From: Hyphomicrobiales bacterium
GTDB taxonomy: Bacteria > Pseudomonadota > Alphaproteobacteria > Rhizobiales > JAKIUO01
Length of the DNA stretch: 25,280 bases
Direction: 5' to 3'
NCBI GenBank assembly: GCA_027069645.1
Contig: JALXEI010000065.1
Span: 1-25,280, forward strand
The number at the start of each line of letters is the position of its first letter. The first letter of the stretch is position 1. The notes beneath the pieces are model-generated. The model did not search any database. It worked only from the letters and a program-made list of their open reading frames with translations, and had not been told where the DNA came from. Of this stretch, positions 17,001 through 23,374 are shown one piece after another. The translations under genes were made by a program, and so were the position numbers.

Positions 17001-17549
17001 CAACCGGTTCCCGGCGTAAAGAAGGGCGGGCGATTGCTGGTCAGGGGGCCCAATATCATGCTGGGGTACATGCTGGCCGACAATCCCGGCGTGTTGCAAC
17101 CGGTTGAAGGGGGCTGGTATGATACGGGCGATATTGTCAGCATCGACGATGACGGTTTTGTCGAGATTGTCGGGCGCGCCAAACGTTTTGCCAAGATTGC
17201 AGGGGAAATGATTTCGCTGACGGCGGTCGAGGCCCATGTCAACACCACATGGCCGGATCTCTCCCATGCTGTCGTTGCCATTCCCGATGAAAAGAAGGGC
17301 GAGCGGCTGGTGCTGGTCACCGAAAACGAGAATGCCGACCGGGCCGAATTACTGGCCGCCGGGCAGAAAAAGGGCCTTGCCGAAATCATGATCCCGCGCA
17401 TGATCCTGAAAATCAGGGAATTGCCTTTGATGGGCACCGGCAAGATCGACTATGTTGGCATCACCGACTATGTTCGCGAAAAACTGGGCATTGACAAACC
17501 CGGACGCGAAAAACCGAGGGCTGGAAAGAGGGATGACAGCTCGTCATAA
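14061..17549 (+). CDS. aas: Fused lysophospholipid transporter (LplT) - acyltransferase (PlsC) - acyl-ACP synthetase (Aas)
   Basis: This 1162-residue three-part membrane protein probably recycles lysophospholipids. The first part (about 1-425) is a major-facilitator transporter resembling LplT, beginning FVSQALGAFNDNGFKQALVI, with about twelve hydrophobic segments. The second (about 440-640) is a PlsC-type acyltransferase with H466-x4-D471 in NHVSFLD and FPEGR at 533-537. The third (about 655-1150) is an AMP-forming acyl-ACP synthetase with FTSGSEGVPKG at 808-818, then GYGATETAP, YDTGDIVSIDDDGF and a C-terminal MGTGKIDY. Together they would flip lysolipid inward, activate a fatty acid on acyl carrier protein and re-acylate the lysolipid. 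In E. coli these are two proteins, LplT and Aas; full fusions are known in other bacteria. The ribosome binding site is weak. Confidence 0.92.
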   Translation: MEHTQFYLLRLRRFLPLFVSQALGAFNDNGFKQALVILVTYGLAGKNGMDSRLIITIAAGIFILPFFLFSATAGQLADKYDKALLIRRIKFVEIILMVLAAAGFYLENISFLLFVLFLMGTQSSFFGPLKYSVLPLLLKKNELIGGNALIETGTFLAILLGTMYGGLLITSHSGPLIVSASLIAFAVIGWLAARQIPRLAPQSPDLAVNYNFLSETVRIIRHAGGNRTVYLSILGISWFWLVGAIYLAQFPTFAKNALHADETVTTLFVAIFTIGIAAGSLFCNRLLKGEVSAKYVPLAALALTVFSIDLYFASRNGATRAVTTGLVDYAAFLAKPHNWRILFDLLMLAFSGGLYGVPLYALIQEHSDPHHVSRNIAANNIVNALFMVLSSILAGLMLGAGYTVPQLFLTIGILNGFVAAYICKLLPEEVVKGIGRQLFRLFFRVEIRGVENIAKAGDRAVIVANHVSFLDGPILASFWPGKPSFAINTQIAEKWWAKLAFPFFDFLPLDPSNPMAIKSLVRTVAKGEHIVIFPEGRITVTGALMKVYEGPGTIALHADAPILPVRIDGAQYSKFSRLGKRVKTKWFPKVTITIMPPQKLEAPENLTGARKREVVGNRLYDLMTGMVFETAPWRRTLFDALLDARDQHGGKMPVLEDVERAPLSYDRLILASFVLGGRIARYTARGERVGVFLPNTNGMGVTFFALQAYGRIPVHLNYSAGKKNLRSACRTAQLKTVLTSRRFIEVGDLQPLIEAMSDLVTFVYLEDIKAEIGLVAKLKGLLKKRAARFFYHRQSGGVSPDDPAVILFTSGSEGVPKGVVLSHANLQANRLQVSARIDLSEQDVVFNALPLFHSFGLSGAFLLPLLGGVKVFLYPSPLHYKIVPVMVYETDATILFGTDTFLAGYARMAHPYDFYSVRYVIAGAEKVRETTRRLWADKFGIRIFEGYGATETAPVLAVNTAMHCKPGTVGRLLPSIEHRLQPVPGVKKGGRLLVRGPNIMLGYMLADNPGVLQPVEGGWYDTGDIVSIDDDGFVEIVGRAKRFAKIAGEMISLTAVEAHVNTTWPDLSHAVVAIPDEKKGERLVLVTENENADRAELLAAGQKKGLAEIMIPRMILKIRELPLMGTGKIDYVGITDYVREKLGIDKPGREKPRAGKRDDSSS

Positions 17550-17608
17550 TCCGGCCGGTCCCTTATGCGAGACTGGCTTTGCATGAGGGATAGAACCGGG
17601 GCTGTTTC

Positions 17609-19294
17609 ATGGACAGGTATCAAAAAGAGCAGGAAGATGTCGAGGGTGAAGGAACCCGCCTCGCCCGACTGAAGACCGGCATCCGGCATTATACCGGCAT
17701 TGATCAGCAAAATGCCGAGCTTTTGTTCGTGCCCGAGGATCTGCAAACAGCCGATCCCAGCCTGCTCGGGGAAATACAATCCGGGCACTTTGGTCTTGAT
17801 GGTATTTTCCTTGAGGTAGGGGAAGGGCTGCCGTCAATCTTTGAACATCCCGAGGCCGATGAGGGTTTCAATCGCGCCCTGTTCGGATTTGGCTGGCTGC
17901 GCGACCTTGAGGCGCGGGGCGACTTCGAGGCGCAGCTTGCCGCGCAAAAGCTGGTTTATGAATGGATCTACAATTTTTCCGAGCGCGGCGGTATTGGCGA
18001 TGAGCCACGGGTCTTGGCGCGCCGCATACTATCCTTTTTGAGTCACAGTCCGTTTGTTCTGCGCGGCGTGCGCAGGCAAAGATCCGGCCGGTTCAAACGC
18101 ATGCTCGCCAGCCAGATTCACCTGTTGTCAACGCGGCTGGATCAGGCACCGGAAGGATTGCCGCGTCTTGATGTGCTGAGTACACTGGTGATGGCCGGGT
18201 TGTGCCTGTCGCAACATGAGCAATTGCTGTCAGATACCATCCCCCTGCTGTTGCATGAACTGGAGCAGCAGGTGCTGGAAGACGGGGGGCATTGTTCGCG
18301 CAATCCCGGGGCCTTGCTGCATATTCTGTTCGGGATTTTACCGCTAAAGCGCTGTTTCGAGGGCCGGGGAAAAGAAGTTCCAAAAGAACTGCTGCGGGCG
18401 GTTGATGCGATGATCGCCATGACCCGGTTTCTGCGCATGGGGGACAGTTCTCTGGCGCGATTTAACGGTCACAGCGTCACGCCAACCAACGCGCTTGCGA
18501 CGCTGCTGACACACTATTCCTCGCCCGAAGATCATTTGAAGAAGTCGCCGCAAATCGCCATTGGCTCGGGATATTACCGCTTGCAGGCGGGGCCGTCCAT
18601 TTTGATTTGCGACGTCGGTTCACCGCCGCCGGTCAGTATTGATGCCAGAGCCCATGCGGGTTGCCTGTCATTTGAACTGAGCGTTCGCCATTTTGCCCTT
18701 GTCGTCAATGCCGGGGCCTTTATGGAAGAAGACGAGGAGTGGCAGCGTTATGCCCGCTCGACGCGGGCCCATTCGACCCTGACCATCGATAATCACTCTT
18801 CGGGCGGATTTCTCAACAATGGTCATTTGATCGGGCCTCACGAGGTGCTGGTGGAAGAAACCGGGCCGCTGTCGCTGAAGGCCGCCCACAAGGGTTATGA
18901 AAGCCGTTTCGGTTTTACCCATTTCAGGTCATGTACCCTGTCGCCGGACGGGCTGCGTCTGGCAGGGCGCGACCGTCTGGAAAAGACGGGGCAGGAAGCA
19001 ACACAGGCCGGGGATCTTTCCTTTCAGATCCGCTTTCACTTGCACCCGTTCATCGAACTGGCGATCAGTAACGCCACCAATCTGCTTTTGACCCTGCCGG
19101 ACGGGGAGATCTGGCGCTTCACGGCCAGGGGGGCCAGACTTTCGGTTGAGGACAGTGTTTATCTGGCTTATCGGGGCGGACCGGAAGTCATTCACCAGAT
19201 TACCCTTGAAGGCCCCGTTGGCGAGGGTGCAGATGTCAACTGGACGTTCGAGCAATACAGCCCGCGCCCGGAAATTCTGCACGAAGGGGGCTGA
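17609..19294 (+). CDS. Heparinase II/III-family protein
   Basis: This 561-residue protein has a helical N-terminal half of the alginate-lyase/heparinase (alpha/alpha toroid) type. The C-terminal beta-sandwich is of the heparinase II/III kind. Recognisable pieces are WIYNFSERGG, QVLEDGGHCSRNPGALLHIL, then GYYRLQAGPSILICDVG, DARAHAGCLSFELSV, and RSTRAHSTLTIDNHSSGGF. The last stretches correspond to the conserved H-A-x-x-LSFEL and R-x-x-x-AHsTL signatures. Family members cleave acidic polysaccharides by beta-elimination, but alphaproteobacterial relatives found beside purH have no proven substrate. No signal peptide is seen, so it may act in the cytoplasm. It starts 59 bases after the fusion gene; a CCCTTATGC/GCATGAGGG hairpin occupies 17560-17589 in that gap. 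purH follows on the same strand. Confidence 0.85.
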   Translation: MDRYQKEQEDVEGEGTRLARLKTGIRHYTGIDQQNAELLFVPEDLQTADPSLLGEIQSGHFGLDGIFLEVGEGLPSIFEHPEADEGFNRALFGFGWLRDLEARGDFEAQLAAQKLVYEWIYNFSERGGIGDEPRVLARRILSFLSHSPFVLRGVRRQRSGRFKRMLASQIHLLSTRLDQAPEGLPRLDVLSTLVMAGLCLSQHEQLLSDTIPLLLHELEQQVLEDGGHCSRNPGALLHILFGILPLKRCFEGRGKEVPKELLRAVDAMIAMTRFLRMGDSSLARFNGHSVTPTNALATLLTHYSSPEDHLKKSPQIAIGSGYYRLQAGPSILICDVGSPPPVSIDARAHAGCLSFELSVRHFALVVNAGAFMEEDEEWQRYARSTRAHSTLTIDNHSSGGFLNNGHLIGPHEVLVEETGPLSLKAAHKGYESRFGFTHFRSCTLSPDGLRLAGRDRLEKTGQEATQAGDLSFQIRFHLHPFIELAISNATNLLLTLPDGEIWRFTARGARLSVEDSVYLAYRGGPEVIHQITLEGPVGEGADVNWTFEQYSPRPEILHEGG

Positions 19295-19321
19295 TCCCGT
19301 CCGATCGCGCGGATATGTCTC

Positions 19322-19351
19322 TTGATAATTTGCGGCTTTTGGTTTTGTTAT
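19322..19351 (+). promoter_or_regulatory. Weak candidate promoter of purH
   Basis: TTGATA at 19322-19327 and TGTTAT at 19346-19351 are separated by 18 bases, about 60 bases before the purH start, in the 118-bp gap after the heparinase-like gene. The boxes match the sigma70 consensus at 5 of 6 and 4 of 6 positions. Such matches are common by chance. Confidence 0.3.
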
Positions 19352-19412
19352 CGCCAAAATCGTGCTAACCGCCAGTTCGGCACAAGACATCAATTCACAG
19401 CAGAGGTTCGCT

Positions 19413-20993
19413 ATGAGCAGCAATGGCCCAAGGATCAAACGTGCGCTGATTTCCGTTTCCGACAAGACCGGCATCGCCGCTTTTGTCCAGGAACTGACCG
19501 ACCGGGGGGTTGAGATCATCTCGACCGGCGGCACGGCGGCCCTTTTGAAGGGGGAGGGGTTTGCGGTCAAAGATGTTTCTGATGTCACCGGCTTTCCCGA
19601 GATGATGGACGGACGCCTCAAAACCCTGCACCCGGTTGTCCATGGCGGTTTGCTGGCGGTGCGCGGTAATGAGCAGCATGAGGCTTCGCAAAAGGAACAC
19701 GGCATTGGCGATATTGATCTGCTGGTGGTCAATCTCTATCCCTTTGAGGAAACGGTGGCCAAGGGGGCCGATTTTGACACCTGTATCGAAAATATCGATA
19801 TTGGCGGCCCGGCCATGATCCGCGCCGCGGCCAAGAATCACGCTTCTGTGGTTGTGGTGGTCGAGCCTTCGGACTATCAAAAACTGCTGGGCGATATGGA
19901 TCAGCATGACGGCGCTACCTGCGCCAAATTCCGCCGCAAGCTGGCGCAAAAGGCCTATGCCAGAACGGCCGCATATGACGGCGCCATTTCCAACTGGCTG
20001 GGCGCGGTGGTTGAAAATCCGGAGGGCAAGGCGGAAGGCTTCCCGCGCACCTTCACAACGCAATTCACCAAAGCCCAGACCATGCGCTATGGTGAAAACC
20101 CGCATCAGAACGCGGCCTTTTATGTGGGGGGTGGTACGGAAGCCAGCGTCTCGACGGCAGAGCAGTTACAGGGCAAGGCGCTGTCCTACAACAATATTGC
20201 CGACACGGACGCGGCGCTTGAATGTGTCAAGCAGTTCAGTGATGGTCCCACCTGCGTCATTGTCAAACATGCCAATCCGTGCGGTGTGGCAGTGGGCGAT
20301 AATCTGCTTCATGCCTATGAACGCGCTTTCTCGACAGATCCGGAATCGGCATTTGGCGGCATTATCGCTTTTAATGAGGAGCTGGACGAAAAGACCGCCG
20401 CGGCTATTGTCGAGCGGCAGTTTGTCGAGGTGATCATTGCGCCAAAGGTCTCTGAAGGGGCGGCGGCAGCGGTCAAAAAGAAGAAAAATGTGCGCCTGCT
20501 GGAATGTGGGGAATGGCCAGCCGAGCCGGCGCAACGCCTGGAATATAAAAAGGTCAATGGCGGTCTGCTGGTCCAGGATGCGGATTTGAAACTCTATGAA
20601 AAGCTCGAAGTGGTGACGGAAAAGCAGCCCTCGGATGACGAGATGAAAGATTTGCTGTTCGCCTGGAAGGTGTGCAAATTCGTCAAGTCGAACGCCATTA
20701 TCTATTGCAAGGACGCGATGACCATCGGGGTCGGGGCCGGGCAGATGAGCCGCGTCAACTCCGCCCGCATCGCCGCCATAAAGGCCGAACATGCCAAGCT
20801 GGAAATCAGGGGCTCTGTGGTTGCTTCCGACGCCTTCTTCCCTTTCGCCGATGGTCTGATGGCCGTGGCCAATGCCGGGGCAAGTGCCGTCATTCAGCCC
20901 GGCGGCTCCATGCGTGATAAAGAGGTCATCGAAGCGGCCAATGAAGCGGGCATCGCAATGGTATTCACCGGCATGCGGCATTTCCGCCATTGA
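19413..20993 (+). CDS. purH: Bifunctional AICAR formyltransferase / IMP cyclohydrolase PurH
   Basis: This 526-residue enzyme performs the last two steps of purine synthesis: formylation of AICAR with 10-formyl-tetrahydrofolate and ring closure to IMP. The N-terminal cyclohydrolase (MGS-like) domain shows RALISVSDKTGI, EIISTGGTAALL, and FPEMMDGRLKTLHP. The transformylase domain shows MRYGENPHQNAAFY, LSYNNIADTDAA, CVIVKHANPCGVAV with the essential K-H pair, and ESAFGGIIAFN. The length equals the usual 520-530. The frame is open back to 19362, but the start at 19413 has AGAGG seven bases upstream and matches the usual N-terminus. It converges with hpt, a purine-salvage gene, 30 bases away. Confidence 0.96.
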   Translation: MSSNGPRIKRALISVSDKTGIAAFVQELTDRGVEIISTGGTAALLKGEGFAVKDVSDVTGFPEMMDGRLKTLHPVVHGGLLAVRGNEQHEASQKEHGIGDIDLLVVNLYPFEETVAKGADFDTCIENIDIGGPAMIRAAAKNHASVVVVVEPSDYQKLLGDMDQHDGATCAKFRRKLAQKAYARTAAYDGAISNWLGAVVENPEGKAEGFPRTFTTQFTKAQTMRYGENPHQNAAFYVGGGTEASVSTAEQLQGKALSYNNIADTDAALECVKQFSDGPTCVIVKHANPCGVAVGDNLLHAYERAFSTDPESAFGGIIAFNEELDEKTAAAIVERQFVEVIIAPKVSEGAAAAVKKKKNVRLLECGEWPAEPAQRLEYKKVNGGLLVQDADLKLYEKLEVVTEKQPSDDEMKDLLFAWKVCKFVKSNAIIYCKDAMTIGVGAGQMSRVNSARIAAIKAEHAKLEIRGSVVASDAFFPFADGLMAVANAGASAVIQPGGSMRDKEVIEAANEAGIAMVFTGMRHFRH

Positions 20994-21023
20994 TGGCGGC
21001 GTGCTCCTGGGGGCCCCGGGTCA

Positions 21024-21575
21024 TCATTTCTTTACAATATGCCCCACAAAGGGCAGTTCGCGATAGCGCTGGGCGAGATCCATGCCATAGCCGATGACGA
21101 ACAGATCGGGGCATTTGAAACCGTAATAGTCGGCTTCAAGATCAATATGGGGGGCGCGCAACACTTCCTTGTCGAGAAAGACGCAGGTTTTGACGCGCTC
21201 CGCCTTGCGACCGGCAATGAGATCAACGGCAAAGCGCAGGGTGCGGCCGCTTTCGAGGATATCGTCAAGAATCAACACATCCCGGCCCGCCACATCGGTC
21301 TCGATATCGCGTAAAATATCCACCTTGCCGCTTGAGGTGGTGCCGTCATGATAGCTGGCCAGAAACAGAAAATCGACCTGTGGTGACAGGCCCCTGTCAT
21401 GCAGGGCGCGGATCAGGTCGGCGGCAAAAATGAAGCTGCCCTTGAGGATGGGAACGATCAGCAGATCGCGTGTGTGGCGGGTGGCGATTTCATCGGCAAG
21501 CTCCTCGATACGCGCGGCGATTTGGGCGCTGCCGAACAATATATCAATTTCCGGTTCCGGCAGAAGATCATTCAT
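21024..21575 (-). CDS. hpt: Hypoxanthine (purine) phosphoribosyltransferase
   Basis: This 183-residue salvage enzyme converts hypoxanthine (and often guanine) with phosphoribosyl pyrophosphate to IMP (and GMP). The phosphoribosyl-binding motif DVLILDDILESGRTL is intact. The family landmarks VPILKGSFIFAADLIRAL, then VDFLFLASYHDGT and VGYGMD-like VIGYGMDLAQRYRELPFVG are also present. The length matches the family. The start at 21575 is supported by AGGAG about ten bases upstream. It lies 98 bases after the fnr-type gene on the same strand and converges with purH, so de novo and salvage routes to IMP end tail to tail. Confidence 0.94.
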   Translation of the reverse strand: MNDLLPEPEIDILFGSAQIAARIEELADEIATRHTRDLLIVPILKGSFIFAADLIRALHDRGLSPQVDFLFLASYHDGTTSSGKVDILRDIETDVAGRDVLILDDILESGRTLRFAVDLIAGRKAERVKTCVFLDKEVLRAPHIDLEADYYGFKCPDLFVIGYGMDLAQRYRELPFVGHIVKK

Positions 21576-21657
21576 GGAAAAGTAGCTCCTTTGTTCCTGC
21601 CATTTCGACCCTGTTTACGCGTTTACAGCCTGGGGAAACAGATCGGGGCAGCGTGTC

Positions 21658-21681
21658 ACCGTTCAAAACTGTTTTAACGGT
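21658..21681. repeat. Imperfect palindrome overlapping the fnr stop codon
   Basis: ACCGTTCAAA at 21658-21667 pairs with TTTTAACGGT at 21672-21681 with one mismatch. It covers the TAA stop of the regulator gene. No T-tract follows on the minus strand, so termination would be inefficient. It may instead mark the 3' end of the transcript or be an operator for hpt. Confidence 0.3.
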
Positions 21682-22429
21682 CGGCTTCCTGTTCAAGCCG
21701 TTCGATATCGGGACAGGTGAAACAGTGATTGTCCGGCAGATCAATGACGCCGTCTTTTCGAAGACTGGTCATCTGACGGCAAACGGTTTCGGTTGTCAGG
21801 CCAAGATAGTCGGCCATATTGTTTCTGGTCATGGGGATATGGATCGTCAGGGGACCGGCAAACGCTTGCCGCTCGCTGACGAGATGTGGACAGGAAAAGT
21901 GATGAGAGCGCCTTGCCAGCAACAGCAGAAAACTGGCAACCTTTTCGCGCGCCGTTTTGCGCCCCAGCAACAGCATCCATTCCTCTGCCTGATCCAGATC
22001 GTCAAGGGCAAGGGTCAAAAGGCGGTGTTCGAGATCGGGGTCTTTTTTGACAATGGCTTCAAAACGGCCCCTGGGATAGGCGCACAATTCCATATCGCTC
22101 ATGGCTTCCACGGAGCAGGGAGCATGTTCGACAAATACGCGGTCTATAAAGTCACCCGGCAGAATGAGGCCGACAATTTGCTGTCGTCCGTCATGGGTGC
22201 TTTTGATCGTTTTGGCCGCACCGGAGATGACATTGGCATAAAAGCTGACCGGTTCACCCTCCAGCCGGATCAGTTGCCCCGCAGAGAAGTGTTTTGTGTG
22301 TGACATGGCATTGAACTGCACCATTTCCGGCGCTGTGAGCGTCGCGCAAAGTCCGGCATGCCTCATGGTGCAATGCTGGCACTTCTGCGGAAGAGACGCA
22401 GAAGTGTTGGTTTTTTCTATTCGAGTCAC
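21674..22429 (-). CDS. fnr: FNR-type oxygen-sensing regulator (FnrN/FnrL class)
   Basis: This 251-residue Crp/Fnr-family transcription factor carries the four cysteines expected to bind an oxygen-labile [4Fe-4S] cluster. C17, C20 and C28 are in KCQHCTMRHAGLC (spacing C-x2-C-x7-C, as in alphaproteobacterial FnrN/FnrL), and C105 is in EHAPCSVEAM. A cyclic-nucleotide-binding-like barrel, a dimerisation helix and a C-terminal helix-turn-helix follow. The recognition helix reads TTETVCRQM, where FNR proteins normally have E-T-V-S-R: the serine is replaced by C217. The start is taken as GTG at 22429 because GGGAG lies six bases before it; the frame is open to 22495. The gene lies downstream of the dsrC-like gene beside a hydrogenase locus, a natural anaerobic target. 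Confidence 0.92.
   Translation of the reverse strand: MTRIEKTNTSASLPQKCQHCTMRHAGLCATLTAPEMVQFNAMSHTKHFSAGQLIRLEGEPVSFYANVISGAAKTIKSTHDGRQQIVGLILPGDFIDRVFVEHAPCSVEAMSDMELCAYPRGRFEAIVKKDPDLEHRLLTLALDDLDQAEEWMLLLGRKTAREKVASFLLLLARRSHHFSCPHLVSERQAFAGPLTIHIPMTRNNMADYLGLTTETVCRQMTSLRKDGVIDLPDNHCFTCPDIERLEQEADR
22381..22405 (-). repeat. Hairpin in the early coding region of the fnr-type gene
   Basis: A perfect 9-bp inverted repeat, ACTTCTGCG and CGCAGAAGT with a 7-base loop, lies 25-49 bases after the proposed GTG start. In mRNA it would form a stable stem close to the ribosome entry site. Whether it affects translation or is a by-product of coding is unknown. Confidence 0.35.
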
Positions 22430-22482
22430 GCAAAACTCCCGTCCCGTCAACACCTGCCCTCCGGCAAGGATAGTCGGACCGG

Positions 22483-22914
22483 TCAAACGGGACAAGGCTT
22501 TTGTCTGACAAAGGGGGGTGGCAATATCATTGATGCAGCAATCATTTCAGCCACATATATTTTATTTGTGCTTTTCATGACGAACACAGCCGAAATTCGT
22601 TTATAAGTTGCGGCCTGGACGCAGCCGGTTGGTTTTGGCAAGCCACCATATTTGGCGATCGGGTTCATGGGGCCCCTTTTCCAGATATCGCGCAGAGCTT
22701 TTTCCGTTGTCCCGATATGTTTGGCAAAAACACGCACCGGCGGTACGATTTCGAACTGTTGATAATATTCCCGGGCCTTCAGGATCTGGTCCCACTTTTG
22801 TTGATCAAGGTCCTCGCCATCCGCCCTGGCCATCGCGCGGCCAACCTCTTCGCTCCAGTCATCGAGATGGAGCAAAAATCCGTCTTCGTCCGTTTCCGGC
22901 AGTATAATCGACAT
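22483..22914 (-). CDS. DsrC/TusE-family sulfur-carrier-like protein with 44-residue C-terminal extension
   Basis: This 143-residue protein has a core of residues 1-99 that is clearly DsrC/TusE-like. The core runs DEDGFLLHLDDWSEEVGRAM, then WDQILKAREYYQQFEIVPPV, and RGPMNPIAKYGGLPKPTGCV. DsrC proteins carry sulfur or a disulfide on the penultimate cysteine of a flexible C-terminal arm. That cysteine (C98) is present, but the second DsrC cysteine, about eleven residues earlier, is replaced by alanine (A87), as in TusE-like forms. Family proteins end at GCV or close to it, whereas here the frame continues for 44 residues through a CAG codon at 22617-22615, one transition away from TAG. The ATG follows the hypC stop directly (TGAATG), so the genes are coupled. 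A role in hydrogenase-linked thiol chemistry is inferred. Confidence 0.85.
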   Translation of the reverse strand: MSIILPETDEDGFLLHLDDWSEEVGRAMARADGEDLDQQKWDQILKAREYYQQFEIVPPVRVFAKHIGTTEKALRDIWKRGPMNPIAKYGGLPKPTGCVQAATYKRISAVFVMKSTNKIYVAEMIAASMILPPPFVRQKPCPV

Positions 22915-23229
22915 TCAGTTTTTCCTTTCCCTGATCTGTTTACGAAGTTCCGAAGCGGCGGGTATATCGGCTTTGTTGAGCGGTACCAGGCCGGCAGGGG
23001 CTTCTTCTTGCGCGTCCAGCATTTCATCATAAAGCTGCCAGGCCGTTTGCGCTTCGGCTTTGGTTATCCTGGCGATGGCGTTTCCCCGATGCACCATGAC
23101 AATATCGCCCGCTTTGAGCCGTTCATGCTGCATCAGGAACAGACTGACTGTCCGCTCGATCCCCCTTGCCATGCAGCGCGCATCAAAGCCGTTGATCTCG
23201 ATGATGGTCATGGGAATGGCAAGACACAT
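22915..23229 (-). CDS. hypC: [NiFe]-hydrogenase maturation chaperone HypC/HupF family
   Basis: This 104-residue protein begins MCLAIPMTIIEING, the signature N-terminus of HypC. Its cysteine 2 binds the hydrogenase large-subunit precursor and the iron-cyanide-CO group during active-site assembly with HypD. The later segment GDIVMVHRGNAIARI holds the conserved histidine at about 47. The last 30 residues or so, rich in E, A and K (ending RKQIRERKN), extend beyond the usual 75-95-residue length. The frame is open far upstream, but MCLAIP and a GGAG about eight bases before it fix the start at 23229. It is divergent from the hydrogenase operon at 23375 and directly followed by the dsrC-like gene. 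HupF is an alternative name for close paralogues. Confidence 0.92.
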   Translation of the reverse strand: MCLAIPMTIIEINGFDARCMARGIERTVSLFLMQHERLKAGDIVMVHRGNAIARITKAEAQTAWQLYDEMLDAQEEAPAGLVPLNKADIPAASELRKQIRERKN

Positions 23230-23283
23230 GAGGCAGCTCCATTGGTGCATGAACGAGTCTGGTGGTGTTTTTTTGCCGGAGCA

Positions 23284-23297
23284 CTGATCTGGATCAG
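23284..23297. promoter_or_regulatory. Candidate FNR-type operator in the hypC-hydrogenase divergent region
   Basis: CTGATCTGGATCAG is a perfect 5-4-5 palindrome and differs from the FNR/FixK consensus TTGAT-N4-ATCAA only at the outermost base of each arm. Its centre is 84 bases upstream of the hydrogenase protease start and 61 bases upstream of hypC. At the usual -41.5 position it could activate transcription in either direction. An FNR-type gene lies less than 1 kb away. The match is seen directly; binding is inferred. Confidence 0.55.
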
Positions 23298-23374
23298 AAT
23301 GGCAGATTGTTTTGCGTGTCAGTTTGTTGTGAAGCGAATTCAACGTCCCCGACAATTCAATTCCCGGCAGTGGT

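Noticed and set aside
22530..22545. TTGATGCAGCAATC as an FNR box
   Set aside because: The right half reads CAATC rather than ATCAA; only one half-site matches, and it lies in the coding extension of the dsrC-like gene.
23299..23315. Sigma54-like sequence TGGCAGATTGTTTTGC before the hydrogenase operon
   Set aside because: The distance between GG and GC is 11 bases, not the required 10, so it is unlikely to work as a sigma54 promoter despite known RpoN control of some hup operons.
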